Part shown: positions 19,549 to 28,575 of the stretch, piece by piece
How positions within the stretch are numbered: the stretch's first letter is position 1
Layout of the letters: each line of letters starts with the position of its first letter
Assembly (NCBI RefSeq): GCF_013170705.1
Contig: NZ_CP033334.1
Span: 992,001-1,056,000 of the forward strand
DNA: 64,000 nucleotides
Source: Mesorhizobium loti
Lineage (GTDB): Bacteria > Pseudomonadota > Alphaproteobacteria > Rhizobiales > Rhizobiaceae
Reading direction: 5' to 3'
Made by a program: the position numbers and the translations under genes
The notes under the pieces: generated by a model
Told to the model about the DNA's origin: nothing
Databases searched by the model: none
The model's input: the letters and a program-made list of their open reading frames with translations, nothing else

Positions 19549-20562
19549 ATGCCGAGACGGACCATGATCGAGGCCATCCGCGACGCCATGGATGTGTCGA
19601 TGGGACGCGACGAGAAGGTCGTCGTGTTCGGCGAGGATGTCGGCTTTTTCGGCGGCGTCTTCCGCTGCACGCAGGGTCTGCAGGCCAAATACGGCAAGAG
19701 CCGCTGCTTCGACGCGCCGATCAACGAATCCGGCATTGTCGGCTCGGCCATCGGCATGGCTGCGTACGGTCTCAAACCCTGCGTGGAAATTCAGTTTGCC
19801 GACTACATGTATCCGGCCTACGACCAGCTGACCCAGGAAGCGGCCCGGCTGCGCTACCGCTCGAACGGCGATTTCACCTGCCCGATCGTGGTGCGCATGC
19901 CGACCGGCGGCGGCATCTTCGGCGGCCAGACGCACAGCCAGAGCCCCGAGGCCCTGTTCACCCATGTGTCGGGGCTGAAGACGGTGGTGCCGTCCAACCC
20001 GTATGATGCCAAGGGGCTGCTGATCGCGGCGATCGAGGATCCCGATCCGGTGATCTTCCTCGAGCCGAAACGGCTCTACAACGGTCCCTTCGACGGCCAT
20101 CACGACCGGCCGGTGACGCCGTGGTCGAAACATGAGCTCGGCGAAGTCGCCGATGGCCACTACACCGTGCCGCTCGGCAAGGCGGCGATCCGCAGGGCCG
20201 GCTCGGCCATCACCGTGCTCGCCTACGGCACCATGGTCTATGTCGCGCAAGCCGCGGCCGAGGAGACCGGCATCGATGCCGAGATCATCGATCTGCGGAC
20301 GCTGTTGCCGCTCGACCTCGATACGATAGTCGCCTCGGTGAAGAAGACCGGGCGCTGCGTCGTCGTGCATGAGGCGACGCTGACCTCAGGCTTTGGCGCC
20401 GAGCTTTCGGCGCTCGTCCAGGAAAACTGCTTCTATCATCTGGAGGCGCCGGTGGCGCGGGTCGCCGGCTGGGACACGCCCTATCCGCACGCGCAGGAAT
20501 GGGACTATTTCCCCGGTCCCGCCCGGGTCGGCCGCGCTCTAATCGAAACCTTGGAAGCCTAA
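19549..20562 (+). CDS. bkdA2: branched-chain 2-oxoacid dehydrogenase E1 component, beta subunit
   Basis: Pairs with BkdA1 to form the E1 heterotetramer. The 337-aa protein begins 3 nt after the bkdA1 stop. The transketolase-like domain carries GEDVGFFGGVF at about 25-35 and PINESGIVGSAIGMA. The C-terminal transketolase domain carries GRCVVVHEATLTSGFGAEL. Length and motifs are normal for the branched-chain rather than the pyruvate enzyme. Confidence 0.95.
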   Translation: MPRRTMIEAIRDAMDVSMGRDEKVVVFGEDVGFFGGVFRCTQGLQAKYGKSRCFDAPINESGIVGSAIGMAAYGLKPCVEIQFADYMYPAYDQLTQEAARLRYRSNGDFTCPIVVRMPTGGGIFGGQTHSQSPEALFTHVSGLKTVVPSNPYDAKGLLIAAIEDPDPVIFLEPKRLYNGPFDGHHDRPVTPWSKHELGEVADGHYTVPLGKAAIRRAGSAITVLAYGTMVYVAQAAAEETGIDAEIIDLRTLLPLDLDTIVASVKKTGRCVVVHEATLTSGFGAELSALVQENCFYHLEAPVARVAGWDTPYPHAQEWDYFPGPARVGRALIETLEA

Positions 20563-20579
20563 AGTGGGAGAGGCCTGAC

Positions 20580-21911
20580 ATGGGCGAACACATCATCAAG
20601 CTGCCCGATGTCGGCGAGGGCGTCGCCGAGGCCGAGCTGGTCGAGTGGCACGTCAAGGTCGGCGACATCGTGCGCGAGGACACCGTGCTTGCCGCCGTGA
20701 TGACCGACAAGGCGACGGTCGAAATCCCTTCGCCGGTCGATGGCGAGATCCTGTGGCTGGGCGCCGAGATCGGCGACACGGTGGCGATCGGCTCGCCGAT
20801 CGTGCGGCTGAAAGTTGCGGGCGAGGGCAATGTAACGCCTAAGGGTGGCGCCAAGGCCGAGGCGGCGGTGGCCGAGCCCCCGGTGAAGCTTCCGACGCCG
20901 AAGCCCGAGAGCGCGGCGCCGGACGCGAAGACCAAGCCAAAGGCCAGCAGCCCGGAGGCGAAACCCGCGCCGGCCATTTCGAAAAGTATCGGGCGCACGT
21001 CCGTTGCCGGCGCCCCGCGCCCGGAGGGCGAAAAACCGCTGGCGTCGCCGGCCGTGCGCCTGCGCGCGAAAGAGGCGGGCATCGACCTCAGGCAGGTCGC
21101 GGGAAGCGGCCCGGCCGGCCGCATCGGCCACGAGGACATCGAGGCCTTCCTGGCGCGCGGGCCGCAAGTGGCCAAGGCATCGGGCCTTGCCCGCAACGAC
21201 ACGGTCGAGGACATCAAGGTGGTCGGTCTGCGGCGCAGGATCGCCGAGAAGATGACGCTGTCCAAGTCGCGCATCCCGCACATCACCTATGTCGAGGAAA
21301 TCGACGTCACCGCGCTGGAGGAATTGCGCGCCGCGCTCAACAAGGAGAAGCGCGCCGCCAGGGGTGGGGTGGAGAGGCCGAAGCTGACGCTGCTGCCATT
21401 CCTGATGCGGGCGATGGTCAAGGCGATATCAGACCAGCCCAACCTCAATTCCCTGTTCGACGACGAAGCCGGCATCATCCACCAGCATGGCGGCATCCAT
21501 ATCGGCATCGCCGCGCAGACGCCGTCGGGGCTGGTGGTGCCTGTCGTCAAGCATGCCGAGGCGCGCGACATCTGGGATTGCGGCGCCGAGGTCAACAGGC
21601 TGGCCGAGGCGGCCAAGTCCGGCACGGCGACCCGCGAGGAGTTGTCGGGCTCGACCATCACCATCACCTCGCTCGGCGCGATGGGCGGCGTGGCGACGAC
21701 CCCGGTCATAAACCATCCGGAAGTGGCGATCATCGGCGTCAACAAGATGATGGTGCGGCCGGTGTGGGACGGCACGCAGTTCATCCCGCGCAAGATGATG
21801 AACCTGTCGTCGAGCTTCGACCACCGGGTCATCGACGGCTGGGATGCGGCCGTGTTCATCCAGCGCATCAAGGCGCTGCTGGAAACACCGGCGCTGATTT
21901 TCGTGGATTGA
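20580..21911 (+). CDS. bkdB: branched-chain 2-oxoacid dehydrogenase E2 acyltransferase
   Basis: Transfers the acyl group from lipoamide to CoA. The 443-aa protein starts at the ATG at 20580 (MGEHIIKLPDVGEG), with GTGGGAGAGG upstream. A single lipoyl domain spans residues 1-80, with the lipoylated Lys in MTDKATVEIPS. An Ala/Pro/Lys-rich linker follows, then the E1/E3-binding domain (ASPAVRLRAKEAGIDL) and the catalytic domain ending SSFDHRVIDGWDAAVF with catalytic His and Asp. It lies 17 nt after bkdA2. Confidence 0.95.
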   Translation: MGEHIIKLPDVGEGVAEAELVEWHVKVGDIVREDTVLAAVMTDKATVEIPSPVDGEILWLGAEIGDTVAIGSPIVRLKVAGEGNVTPKGGAKAEAAVAEPPVKLPTPKPESAAPDAKTKPKASSPEAKPAPAISKSIGRTSVAGAPRPEGEKPLASPAVRLRAKEAGIDLRQVAGSGPAGRIGHEDIEAFLARGPQVAKASGLARNDTVEDIKVVGLRRRIAEKMTLSKSRIPHITYVEEIDVTALEELRAALNKEKRAARGGVERPKLTLLPFLMRAMVKAISDQPNLNSLFDDEAGIIHQHGGIHIGIAAQTPSGLVVPVVKHAEARDIWDCGAEVNRLAEAAKSGTATREELSGSTITITSLGAMGGVATTPVINHPEVAIIGVNKMMVRPVWDGTQFIPRKMMNLSSSFDHRVIDGWDAAVFIQRIKALLETPALIFVD

Positions 21912-21965
21912 GGGCGATGAGTTGATCGAAACGGTTCAGAAGGCGCCAGCGTCGGGGTTTGAGCT

Positions 21966-22117
21966 CCCCCTTCTCCCCTTGTGGGAGAAGGTGTCGCCGA
22001 AGGCGACGGATGAGGGGTGTTCCAGCGGAGTGAGGCGTCGGCGTTCCCTGGAGCACCCCTCATCCGTCTCGGCGCTGTCGCGCCGATCCACCTTCTCCCA
22101 CAAGGGGAGAAGGGAAG
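21966..22117. repeat. palindromic intergenic repeat, copy A2, inside the bkd operon
   Basis: Same element as 34-184. The outer arms carry CTTCTCCCCTTGTGGGAG and its complement. Aligned by its arms, A2 equals the reverse complement of A1, but the central segment (GGAGTGAGGCG) is in the other orientation. It lies between bkdB and the E3 gene, 34 nt before the E3 start. Confidence 0.85.
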
Positions 22118-22151
22118 GCGCGTATCGACCGTCGCTGAAGGGACAGCCAAC

Positions 22152-23546
22152 ATGAAAGAAATCTCCTGCAAGCTGCTCGTCATAGGCGCCGGTCCGGGCG
22201 GCTATATCTGCGCCATCCGTGCCGGCCAGCTCGGCGTCGATACGGTCATCGTAGAAGCGGGCAAGCCCGGCGGCACCTGCCTCAATGTCGGCTGCATTCC
22301 GTCGAAGGCGCTGATCCATGCGGCGGAGGAGTTCGAGAAAGTGTCGCACATGGCTGGCGGCAAGAGCCCGCTCGGCATTTCGGTCACCGCGCCCGCGCTC
22401 GACCTTGCCAGGACCGTCGCCTGGAAGGACGGCATTGTCAGCCGGCTCAACAGCGGCGTTGCCGGCCTGCTCAAGAAGGCTGGCGTGAAGACCGTGCAGG
22501 GCTGGGCAACGTTCCGCGACGGCAAGACCGTCGAGGTCGAGACCGAGACCGGAAGCCAGATGATCCACGCCGAAACCATCGTCATCGCCACCGGCTCGGC
22601 GCCGGTCGAGCTGCCTTTTCTTCCCTTTGGCGGGCCTGTCATATCGTCCACGCAAGCGCTGGCCTTGAGCGAGGTCCCCAGGAAGCTCGCCGTGGTGGGC
22701 GGTGGCTATATCGGGCTGGAGCTCGGCATGGCCTTCGCGAAAATGGGCGCCAAGGTCACGGTGGTCGAGGCCTTGCCGCGCGTGCTGGCGCAATATGACG
22801 CCGAACTGACCCGGCCTGTCGTCAAGCGGCTCGCCGCGCTCGGGATCGAGGTGATGACAGACGCAAAGGCCAAGGGCCTGTCGACGAAGGGCGATGCCCT
22901 GCTGGTCGAGACAGCGGATCGCAAGAGTGCCAAGGTTGCCGCGGACAAGATCCTGGTGACCGTGGGACGCAAGCCGGTGACGGAAGGCTGGGGCCTCGAC
23001 CAGATCGACCTCGACATGTCAGGCAAATTCATCAAGGTCGACGACCAGTGCCGCACCTCGATGCGCGGCATCTTCGCCATCGGCGACGTCACCGGCGAGC
23101 CGATGCTGGCGCACCGGGCGATGGCCCAAGGCGAAATGGTGGCCGAGATCGTCGCCGGGCACAAGCGCGGCTGGGACAAGCGCTCGATTCCCGCCGTCTG
23201 CTTCACCGATCCCGAGCTGGTGACATCAGGGCTGTCGCCCGAAGAGGCCAAGGCGCAGGGCGAGGTCAAGATCGGCCTGTTCCCGTTCGCCGCCAACGGA
23301 CGGGCGATGACGAAGATGGGGGAGGATGGCTTCGTCCGCGTCGTCGCCCGCGCGGACAACCATCTGGTGCTCGGCATCCAGGCGGTCGGGCAAGGCGTGT
23401 CGGAACTGTCGGCGGCTTTCGGGCTGGCGCTGGAAATGGGCGCGCGGCTGGAGGACATCGCCGGCACGATCCACGCGCATCCGACGCAAGGCGAGGGCTT
23501 CCAGGAAGCGGCGCTGAAGGCGCTGGGCCACGCACTGCATATTTAG
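22152..23546 (+). CDS. lpdV: dihydrolipoyl dehydrogenase (E3) of the branched-chain complex
   Basis: FAD enzyme that reoxidises lipoamide with NAD+. The 464-aa protein starts at the ATG at 22152 ([14 protein letters not shown]). The longer frame from 22017 begins inside repeat A2 and is not real. FAD-binding [17 protein letters not shown] is at about 11-27, the redox disulphide is [13 protein letters not shown], the NAD-binding segment is [12 protein letters not shown], and the C-terminal interface has HAHPTQGE. Its place after bkdB suggests use by this complex. Confidence 0.93.
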   Translation: MKEISCKLLVIGAGPGGYICAIRAGQLGVDTVIVEAGKPGGTCLNVGCIPSKALIHAAEEFEKVSHMAGGKSPLGISVTAPALDLARTVAWKDGIVSRLNSGVAGLLKKAGVKTVQGWATFRDGKTVEVETETGSQMIHAETIVIATGSAPVELPFLPFGGPVISSTQALALSEVPRKLAVVGGGYIGLELGMAFAKMGAKVTVVEALPRVLAQYDAELTRPVVKRLAALGIEVMTDAKAKGLSTKGDALLVETADRKSAKVAADKILVTVGRKPVTEGWGLDQIDLDMSGKFIKVDDQCRTSMRGIFAIGDVTGEPMLAHRAMAQGEMVAEIVAGHKRGWDKRSIPAVCFTDPELVTSGLSPEEAKAQGEVKIGLFPFAANGRAMTKMGEDGFVRVVARADNHLVLGIQAVGQGVSELSAAFGLALEMGARLEDIAGTIHAHPTQGEGFQEAALKALGHALHI

Positions 23547-23550
23547 AGGG

Positions 23551-23702
23551 TGATCTCCCCCCTCGAGGGGGAGATGGCCGGCAGGCCAGAGGGGGTCGGT
23601 TCGACTGGATGCGGCCTTCTTGCGACAGAAGGAAGCTGGCGCTTCACGCGGCGACCCCCTCTGTCGCCTTCGGCGACATCTCCCCCTCAAGGGGGGAGAT
23701 CA
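23551..23702. repeat. palindromic intergenic repeat, copy B2
   Basis: Begins GATCTCCCCCCTCGAGGGGG and ends with the complement before GATCAG. The interior pair is GAGGGGGTCG and CGACCCCCTC. It is related to B1 (15014-15147). It fills the gap between two convergent genes and could act as a terminator for both. Confidence 0.82.
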
Positions 23703-23707
23703 GATGC

Positions 23708-24811
23708 TCAGCTCGCCAGCCGGCTTACCATCTCGTGCTGTGCATACGCCCGGCCAAAGCGGTTGGCCAGAAATGCATCCAGCGCGATCTCTTCCTGCTT
23801 GACGAAACCGGTCGCCGGCAGGCTGCCGTCGGCCAGCATGTCAAGCACGGCGCAGATGCCGGACGCCGTGGTGATCTGGATGGCGCTGCGCACCTGGTTG
23901 CCGACGCGCTGCGAATAGATCTTGTTGGCGTAGGTTTCCTGCAGCAGGCGGCCATTGCGGCGGCCGGATACGGTGACGAAGACGATGACCACGTCCTGCA
24001 GCGTCGCCGGCAAAGCACTTTCGAAAATGTCCTTCAGCACGTCGCGGCGGTGGCGCAGGCCGAGATCGTTGAGCAGCGCCTTCATGATCGCGGCATGGCC
24101 GGGATAGCGGATGGTGCGGTAGTTCAGCGTGCGCACCTTGCCCTTCAGCGTCTCGGCCAAGGTGCCCAGCCCGCCAGACGTGTTGAAGGCCTCGTAGGTG
24201 ACGCCGTCGAGCGAGAATTCCTCGCGCTCCTCCAGCGGCGGCACTTCGACCAGCTCGCCCTCGACGATCGCCTCGCAGGGCTCGCAATATTCGTTGATGA
24301 CGCCGTCGGTGCTCCAGGTCAGATTGTAGTTCAGCGCGTTGGACGGGTATTGCGGCAAGGCTCCGACGCGCATGCGCACGCTTTCGAGCGTGTCGAAACG
24401 GCTGGCGAGATCGTTGGCGACGATGGAGATGAAGCCCGGCGCCAGGCCACATTGCGGAATGAAGGCGCTCTTGCCCGAACGCGCCAGTTCCTTGACGCGA
24501 CGGGTCGAGACGACGTCCTCGGTGAGGTCGAGATAGTGCACGCCGGCGCTGGCCGCCGCCTCGGCGATGCGCGTGGTGAGATGGAAGGGGGCGGCGCTGA
24601 GCACCGCGAATTTGCCGGCGAGCGCCGCTTCGAGCGCGCCGACCGCCGCGATGTCGAGTTCGAGCGTCTCGACGCCGGCGGGCACTTCGGCTGCGGCGAG
24701 CTGCGCCGCCGAGCGGTCGACAAGGGCAACATGGTAGTCGCCCGTCGCGGCGAGCATCCCGGCAATGGTCGAGCCGATCTTGCCGGCGCCGACGATAACG
24801 ATGTTGTTCAT
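23708..24811 (-). CDS. saccharopine dehydrogenase-family protein, probable L-lysine 6-dehydrogenase
   Basis: A 367-aa NAD(P)-dependent enzyme with an N-terminal Rossmann motif IVIVGAGKIGSTIAGML at about 4-20. The body has AAPFHLTTRIAEAA, YLDLTEDV, PQCGLAPGF and YPSNALNYNLTWS. From memory these resemble the Agrobacterium lysine 6-dehydrogenase, which oxidatively deaminates lysine to the semialdehyde. I choose the ATG at 24811, with AGGGG upstream. A TTG two codons earlier is possible. The divergent Lrp/AsnC regulator fits amino-acid control. Other saccharopine-dehydrogenase functions cannot be excluded. Confidence 0.82.
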   Translation of the reverse strand: MNNIVIVGAGKIGSTIAGMLAATGDYHVALVDRSAAQLAAAEVPAGVETLELDIAAVGALEAALAGKFAVLSAAPFHLTTRIAEAAASAGVHYLDLTEDVVSTRRVKELARSGKSAFIPQCGLAPGFISIVANDLASRFDTLESVRMRVGALPQYPSNALNYNLTWSTDGVINEYCEPCEAIVEGELVEVPPLEEREEFSLDGVTYEAFNTSGGLGTLAETLKGKVRTLNYRTIRYPGHAAIMKALLNDLGLRHRRDVLKDIFESALPATLQDVVIVFVTVSGRRNGRLLQETYANKIYSQRVGNQVRSAIQITTASGICAVLDMLADGSLPATGFVKQEEIALDAFLANRFGRAYAQHEMVSRLAS

Positions 24812-24873
24812 GATCAATAACCCCTGTCAGTTCAATCCGTCGGGAATCATCGCAGCTTGCCTGTCGAAAGGAA

Positions 24874-25362
24874 GTGTGGAATCTGGCGGATCGAACCCTA
24901 ATATTAGCCGATTTGCCGAATGGATTCGTCGAAATGCTCAGTGAAGCCGAACAGGCCCTGCTTTCCCTGCTGCGCGCCAACGCACGCGCCTCGACGGCCG
25001 AACTGGCGCGGCGGCTCGGCGTGTCGCGCACCACGGTGCAGAGCCGGATCGAACGGCTGGAGCAGCGCGGCATCATTGCAGGCTACGGCGTCAGGCTCTC
25101 GGCCGACTATGAGCAAGGGCTGGTCAAGGCACATGTGCTGCTCACCGTCACGCCGAAGCTTGCCGACAGAGTGGTGCGGGCTCTGCAGGCGCTGCCGCCG
25201 GTCAGGACGCTGCATTCCGTCAGCGGCAATTTCGACATGATCGTCATTGTCGACGCCCCGTCGATCCGCGACCTCGACGCGCTGCTCGACCAGATCGGCG
25301 CCATGGAGGGGGTCGAGCGGACCTCATCGTCGATCATCCTGTCGACGCGCATCGACCGGTGA
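24874..25362 (+). CDS. Lrp/AsnC-family transcriptional regulator
   Basis: N-terminal winged helix-turn-helix (LLSLLRANARASTAELARR, then VSRTTVQSRIERLEQRGII) and a C-terminal ligand-binding RAM domain (LVKAHVLLTVTP). The length is 162 aa from the GTG at 24874, which has AAAGGAA in front. An ATG at 24934 (MLSEAEQALL) would give 142 aa and cannot be ruled out. It is transcribed away from the lysine dehydrogenase-like gene across about 60 bp, so it most likely regulates that gene. Confidence 0.88.
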   Translation: MWNLADRTLILADLPNGFVEMLSEAEQALLSLLRANARASTAELARRLGVSRTTVQSRIERLEQRGIIAGYGVRLSADYEQGLVKAHVLLTVTPKLADRVVRALQALPPVRTLHSVSGNFDMIVIVDAPSIRDLDALLDQIGAMEGVERTSSSIILSTRIDR

Positions 25363-25412
25363 GTGTCGGGGCCGGCTGTGTGGGGCCGGATCGTCCGTGA
25401 ACAATTCCACCC

Positions 25413-25428
25413 CTTACTGATTTGTAAG
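25413..25428. promoter_or_regulatory. proposed response-regulator operator a
   Basis: CTTACTGATTTGTAAG is an inverted repeat CTTAC-N6-GTAAG. A good -10 hexamer TATGAT (25447-25452) follows after 18 nt, so the right half-site occupies the -35 position. Related sites with the same 16-bp layout lie at 34011-34026 and 37534-37549. It is upstream of the membrane-peptide and glycosyltransferase operon. Confidence 0.6.
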
Positions 25429-25446
25429 AACCCGGCAAGGCGGCAG

Positions 25447-25452
25447 TATGAT
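25447..25452 (+). promoter_or_regulatory. probable -10 element of the glycosyltransferase operon
   Basis: TATGAT, five of six to TATAAT, 18 nt after operator a and about 80 nt before the first start codon. There is no good -35, as expected for a promoter that needs an activator bound at -35. Confidence 0.5.
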
Positions 25453-25532
25453 TGACGAGGCAGTGTCGCGCCTGAACCGCTGCGGCTAAGACCGTCCCAA
25501 GCCGAAAGCCTGTCGTGTTCCGAGAGGTGGCT

Positions 25533-25685
25533 TTGTCCGTACCGCGCAATATTCCCGTCCGGGCTGGCCGGTGGATCTGGATCACGACCGGCATCGCGTT
25601 GCTGGCCATTGCCTTGCTGCTGATCGTCATGTCCGGAAACGAGCCGATACCAGAATACGGCAGCCATCTGTTCTGGTTCTGGTAG
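25533..25685 (+). CDS. small membrane peptide, 50 aa
   Basis: Short gene not recognised as a named family. A TTG start at 25533 is preceded by AGAGG at 5 nt spacing. In-frame GTG codons at 25527 and 25515 are alternatives. The product has a basic N-terminus (VPRNIPVRAGRW), one hydrophobic helix at about 14-33 (ITTGIALLAIALLLIVM) and an aromatic tail HLFWFW. The stop is 7 nt before the GT39 gene, so the two are probably co-transcribed. It could be a small partner of the glycosyltransferase, which is inference. Confidence 0.62.
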   Translation: MSVPRNIPVRAGRWIWITTGIALLAIALLLIVMSGNEPIPEYGSHLFWFW

Positions 25686-25692
25686 CGCCCAC

Positions 25693-27312
25693 ATGCAGTA
25701 CGACGAGACCTGGCGAGGTGCCGGGGTTCCCACATGGTCCACATCCGGCGCGGCGTGCTCCTTTCCGGCGTACCCGATTTCTCAGATGGCACTTCTCGTC
25801 TTCTTCTTCCTGATCTTCAGGATAGGGCTTGCGTCGGTCATCCCACTTTCGATTGACGAAGCCTATGCGGTGGTGGTGTCGCGCAGCCACTCGCTTTCCT
25901 ATTTCGATCATCCTCCGATCGGCTTCGCGCTTGCCCGGTTCATGGCGGATATTTCCGGCTGCGAATGCCGGCTTTTGGTGAGACTTCCCTATGTGTTGCT
26001 CGGCTCCGCGTCGGCGTTGCTGCTGTTCGCGCTGACCCGATACGCCTATGGCGCCGTTGCCGCATTCTGGGCCGTGGCCTGGTATACGGTCGCTCCGTTC
26101 TTTCTTATTTCCGCCGGCCATTTCGTCGTTCCCGACGGGCCGCTTGATTTCTTTCTGCTGGCCGCCGCCTGCCTGGCCGCACCGATGCTTCTCGGCGCTG
26201 AAACCCGGTTTGCCCTTCTGCGCTGGTGTGCGGCCGGCGTCGCGCTCGGGCTGGCGCTGATGTCGAAATATCAGGCCGGTCTGTTCTGCATGTCCGCCCT
26301 GCTGGTCCTGCTGCTGACGAAGCCCGGACGGGACCAGCTTCGAACCGCCGGGCCATGGGTGGCCGGCGCCATTGCGACACTTGGTCTGCTGCCGGTCATA
26401 ATATGGAACGTGGATCATGCCTGGATTTCCCTGGCATTCCAGTCCGGCCGGGGTACCGCCAACGAAGGCCATCTCCTGCATCCCGGCAACCTTGCCGTGA
26501 CATTGCTCGGCCAGGCGCTCTATGTTTGGCCGCCGATCTGGCTGGTCGCCATGGCGTGCCTGTGGCGAGGCGCCTGGGCCGGCTCGGCAACGGATCGCTT
26601 CTTCGTGCTGCTTTCGGCGCTGCCCGTCGTGTTCTTCGACCTGATCGCCCTGTTCAGTGCCCACTCGCTGCCGCACTGGTCGATGAGTGGCTTCCTATTT
26701 GCCTTTCCGCTCGTCGGCCAATGGTGCGGCGCATTTTCGATGCGCAGGCGAACGCTGCTCATCGTGTCCATCGTTATCGCCGCCGCTGTCGTTCCGCTTC
26801 TGGCCACCGGGTTTGCGGTGCAGGCGACAACCGGCGCCTTGACCAGGCCATTTTTCCAGAGGGCGCCGAAGTTCGACGTCAACTGGCAGCTCGTCGACTG
26901 GTCCGCGCTGACGGACAGCAAGGTTGCCGACGAGATCAGGCGCGCCAACGGATATGTCGTTGCCTCGAACTGGATGCAGGCGGCAAAGCTTGGCTACGAA
27001 CTTGGCCCGGACATTCCGGTCGACGTGCTTCCTGGAGATCCGCGCCACTTCCAGTTCATGGACCGCAGGCGACTCGCCACCCAAGCCACCGGCTTCTTCA
27101 TCGGCGCCATGAATTTCCGCGACGACGAGGCCGCCCAGGAAAAAGCCTATCGCGACAATCTCGGCGGCCTGTTCGTCGTCGACGGCGACGCCCGGCACAT
27201 AACGCAACGGATCTCCGGATTTCCGGTCTTCGACATGCTGATCCTGCCGGTGAAGCGCGTAGCGCCGCCGCTCTCCAAGGCCGATGGGCAGCCGTCCGGG
27301 GGACAGCCATGA
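25693..27312 (+). CDS. GT39-family (ArnT/PMT-like) membrane glycosyltransferase
   Basis: Polytopic inner-membrane protein of 539 aa with about ten or more transmembrane segments in the first 380 residues and a soluble C-terminal domain. The first periplasmic loop has SIDEAYAVVVSRSHSLSYFD with the acidic pair (DE) expected for catalysis in GT39/GT83 enzymes, followed by HPPIG. Such enzymes move a sugar from a polyprenyl-phosphate donor to lipid A, a glycan or a protein. It overlaps the next gene by 4 nt (ATGA). With that gene it forms a donor-synthesis and transfer pair. The acceptor is unknown. Confidence 0.85.
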   Translation: MQYDETWRGAGVPTWSTSGAACSFPAYPISQMALLVFFFLIFRIGLASVIPLSIDEAYAVVVSRSHSLSYFDHPPIGFALARFMADISGCECRLLVRLPYVLLGSASALLLFALTRYAYGAVAAFWAVAWYTVAPFFLISAGHFVVPDGPLDFFLLAAACLAAPMLLGAETRFALLRWCAAGVALGLALMSKYQAGLFCMSALLVLLLTKPGRDQLRTAGPWVAGAIATLGLLPVIIWNVDHAWISLAFQSGRGTANEGHLLHPGNLAVTLLGQALYVWPPIWLVAMACLWRGAWAGSATDRFFVLLSALPVVFFDLIALFSAHSLPHWSMSGFLFAFPLVGQWCGAFSMRRRTLLIVSIVIAAAVVPLLATGFAVQATTGALTRPFFQRAPKFDVNWQLVDWSALTDSKVADEIRRANGYVVASNWMQAAKLGYELGPDIPVDVLPGDPRHFQFMDRRRLATQATGFFIGAMNFRDDEAAQEKAYRDNLGGLFVVDGDARHITQRISGFPVFDMLILPVKRVAPPLSKADGQPSGGQP

Positions 27313-28466
27313 ACCAGGCCACCACCTATCAGGACGCCCCCGTGGCGTTGACGGCGGACAGCGCGTTCCCCGTCATGCATGGTGGCCCGGAAGTGACGAT
27401 CGTCATTCCGACGCTGAACGAGCGCGCCAACATCGGCCTGCTGGTGGCCCGGCTGCGGCAATCGCTGGCGCGCATCGATTGGGAAGTGGTCTTTGTCGAT
27501 GACGACTCGAAGGACGGCACGATCCTGGCGGTTCATGATATTGCCGCTGGCGATCACCGGGTTCGCGGCATCAGGCGCATTGCTCGGCGAGGCCTCGCCG
27601 GAGCTTGCCTTGAGGGCATCCTGTCGAGCTCGGCGCCGATCGTCGCCGTGATGGACGGTGACCTGCAACACGACGAAACATGCCTGCCCGCGATGTTGGC
27701 GATGCTGCAAGGCGGTGAGGCCGACCTGGTGATTGCCAGCCGTTACGGGAGCGACGGCAGCGCCCAGGGCGGATTCACCAGGCTGCGGTCGAGCGTCAGC
27801 CGGCTGGCGACGTATCTTGCGCGTCTGCTGCTGAGAACGCCGATCCATGATCCGATGAGCGGGTTCTTCATGCTGCGCAGGGAAATCGTCGACGCGGTGG
27901 CGCCCCGGCTGTCGCGGCAAGGTTTCAAGATCCTGCTCGACATTGTCGCGTCTTCGTCAACCGCCATCAGGATCAAGGAAATCCCTTACGTGTTTGCGCC
28001 GCGGCTGCACGGACAGAGCAAGCTCGACTCCCTGGTCGCGCTTGAATATGCCGGCCTGCTGGTCGCGAAAATGTCGGGAGACCTGATCTCCACGCGCTTC
28101 CTTGCCTTTGGCCTGGTCGGGTCCGCCGGCGTTGTCGTCCATCTCGCGGTCCTGCATGCATTGCTGCCGCACGGCCTGTCGTTTGTCGTCGCCCAGACAG
28201 CAGCCATGTTCACGGCGATGGCCTTCAACTACACGCTGAACAACGCCTTCACCTATCGCGACCAGCGCCGGCGCGGCTGGCGGTTCCTGACCGGCCTGCT
28301 TATGTTCGCGGCGCTTTGCAGCTTCGGCGTCGTGGCCGGTGTCGGCGTGTCGACGCTTCTCTACAGCGGCCACTCACGCTGGTGGGTCGCCGGCCTTGCC
28401 GGCGCAATCGTGGGCTCGGCATGGAACTACATCACCAACTCCGCAATCACCTGGCGCCGCCAATAG
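27309..28466 (+). CDS. GT2 polyprenyl-phosphate glycosyltransferase fused to GtrA domain
   Basis: A 385-aa protein. The N-terminal GT2 domain (about 30-250) is like dolichol-phosphate mannose synthase: TIVIPTLNERANI, FVDDDSKDGT, and DGDLQHDET with the metal-binding Asp residues. The C-terminal GtrA domain has about four transmembrane segments (FLAFGLVGSAGVVVHLAVL, FNYTLNNAFTY). It would charge a polyprenyl phosphate with a sugar and help flip it. The start is the ATG at 27309, overlapping the GT39 stop. A much longer frame from 26226 reads through the GT39 gene and is rejected. Confidence 0.9.
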   Translation: MNQATTYQDAPVALTADSAFPVMHGGPEVTIVIPTLNERANIGLLVARLRQSLARIDWEVVFVDDDSKDGTILAVHDIAAGDHRVRGIRRIARRGLAGACLEGILSSSAPIVAVMDGDLQHDETCLPAMLAMLQGGEADLVIASRYGSDGSAQGGFTRLRSSVSRLATYLARLLLRTPIHDPMSGFFMLRREIVDAVAPRLSRQGFKILLDIVASSSTAIRIKEIPYVFAPRLHGQSKLDSLVALEYAGLLVAKMSGDLISTRFLAFGLVGSAGVVVHLAVLHALLPHGLSFVVAQTAAMFTAMAFNYTLNNAFTYRDQRRRGWRFLTGLLMFAALCSFGVVAGVGVSTLLYSGHSRWWVAGLAGAIVGSAWNYITNSAITWRRQ

Positions 28467-28575
28467 AGCGGTTCCCCGTTGCACGGAAACGCTTTATTTC
28501 CTTGCCTTGACGCGCGTCCGGACGGAAACCCGTTAGGCACTTTCCGGAGATTGCTCCAACCGAGGCCGACCACGC

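Noticed and set aside
22017..22151. N-terminal extension of the E3 gene
   Set aside because: It is encoded by repeat A2. The same peptide start (MFQRSEA) appears from repeat A1 at position 92, so it comes from the repeat and not from a conserved protein.
26226..28466. 746-codon frame suggesting a very large glycosyltransferase
   Set aside because: Its first 361 codons read the GT39 gene out of frame. The real GT2-GtrA gene begins at 27309 with a 4-nt overlap.
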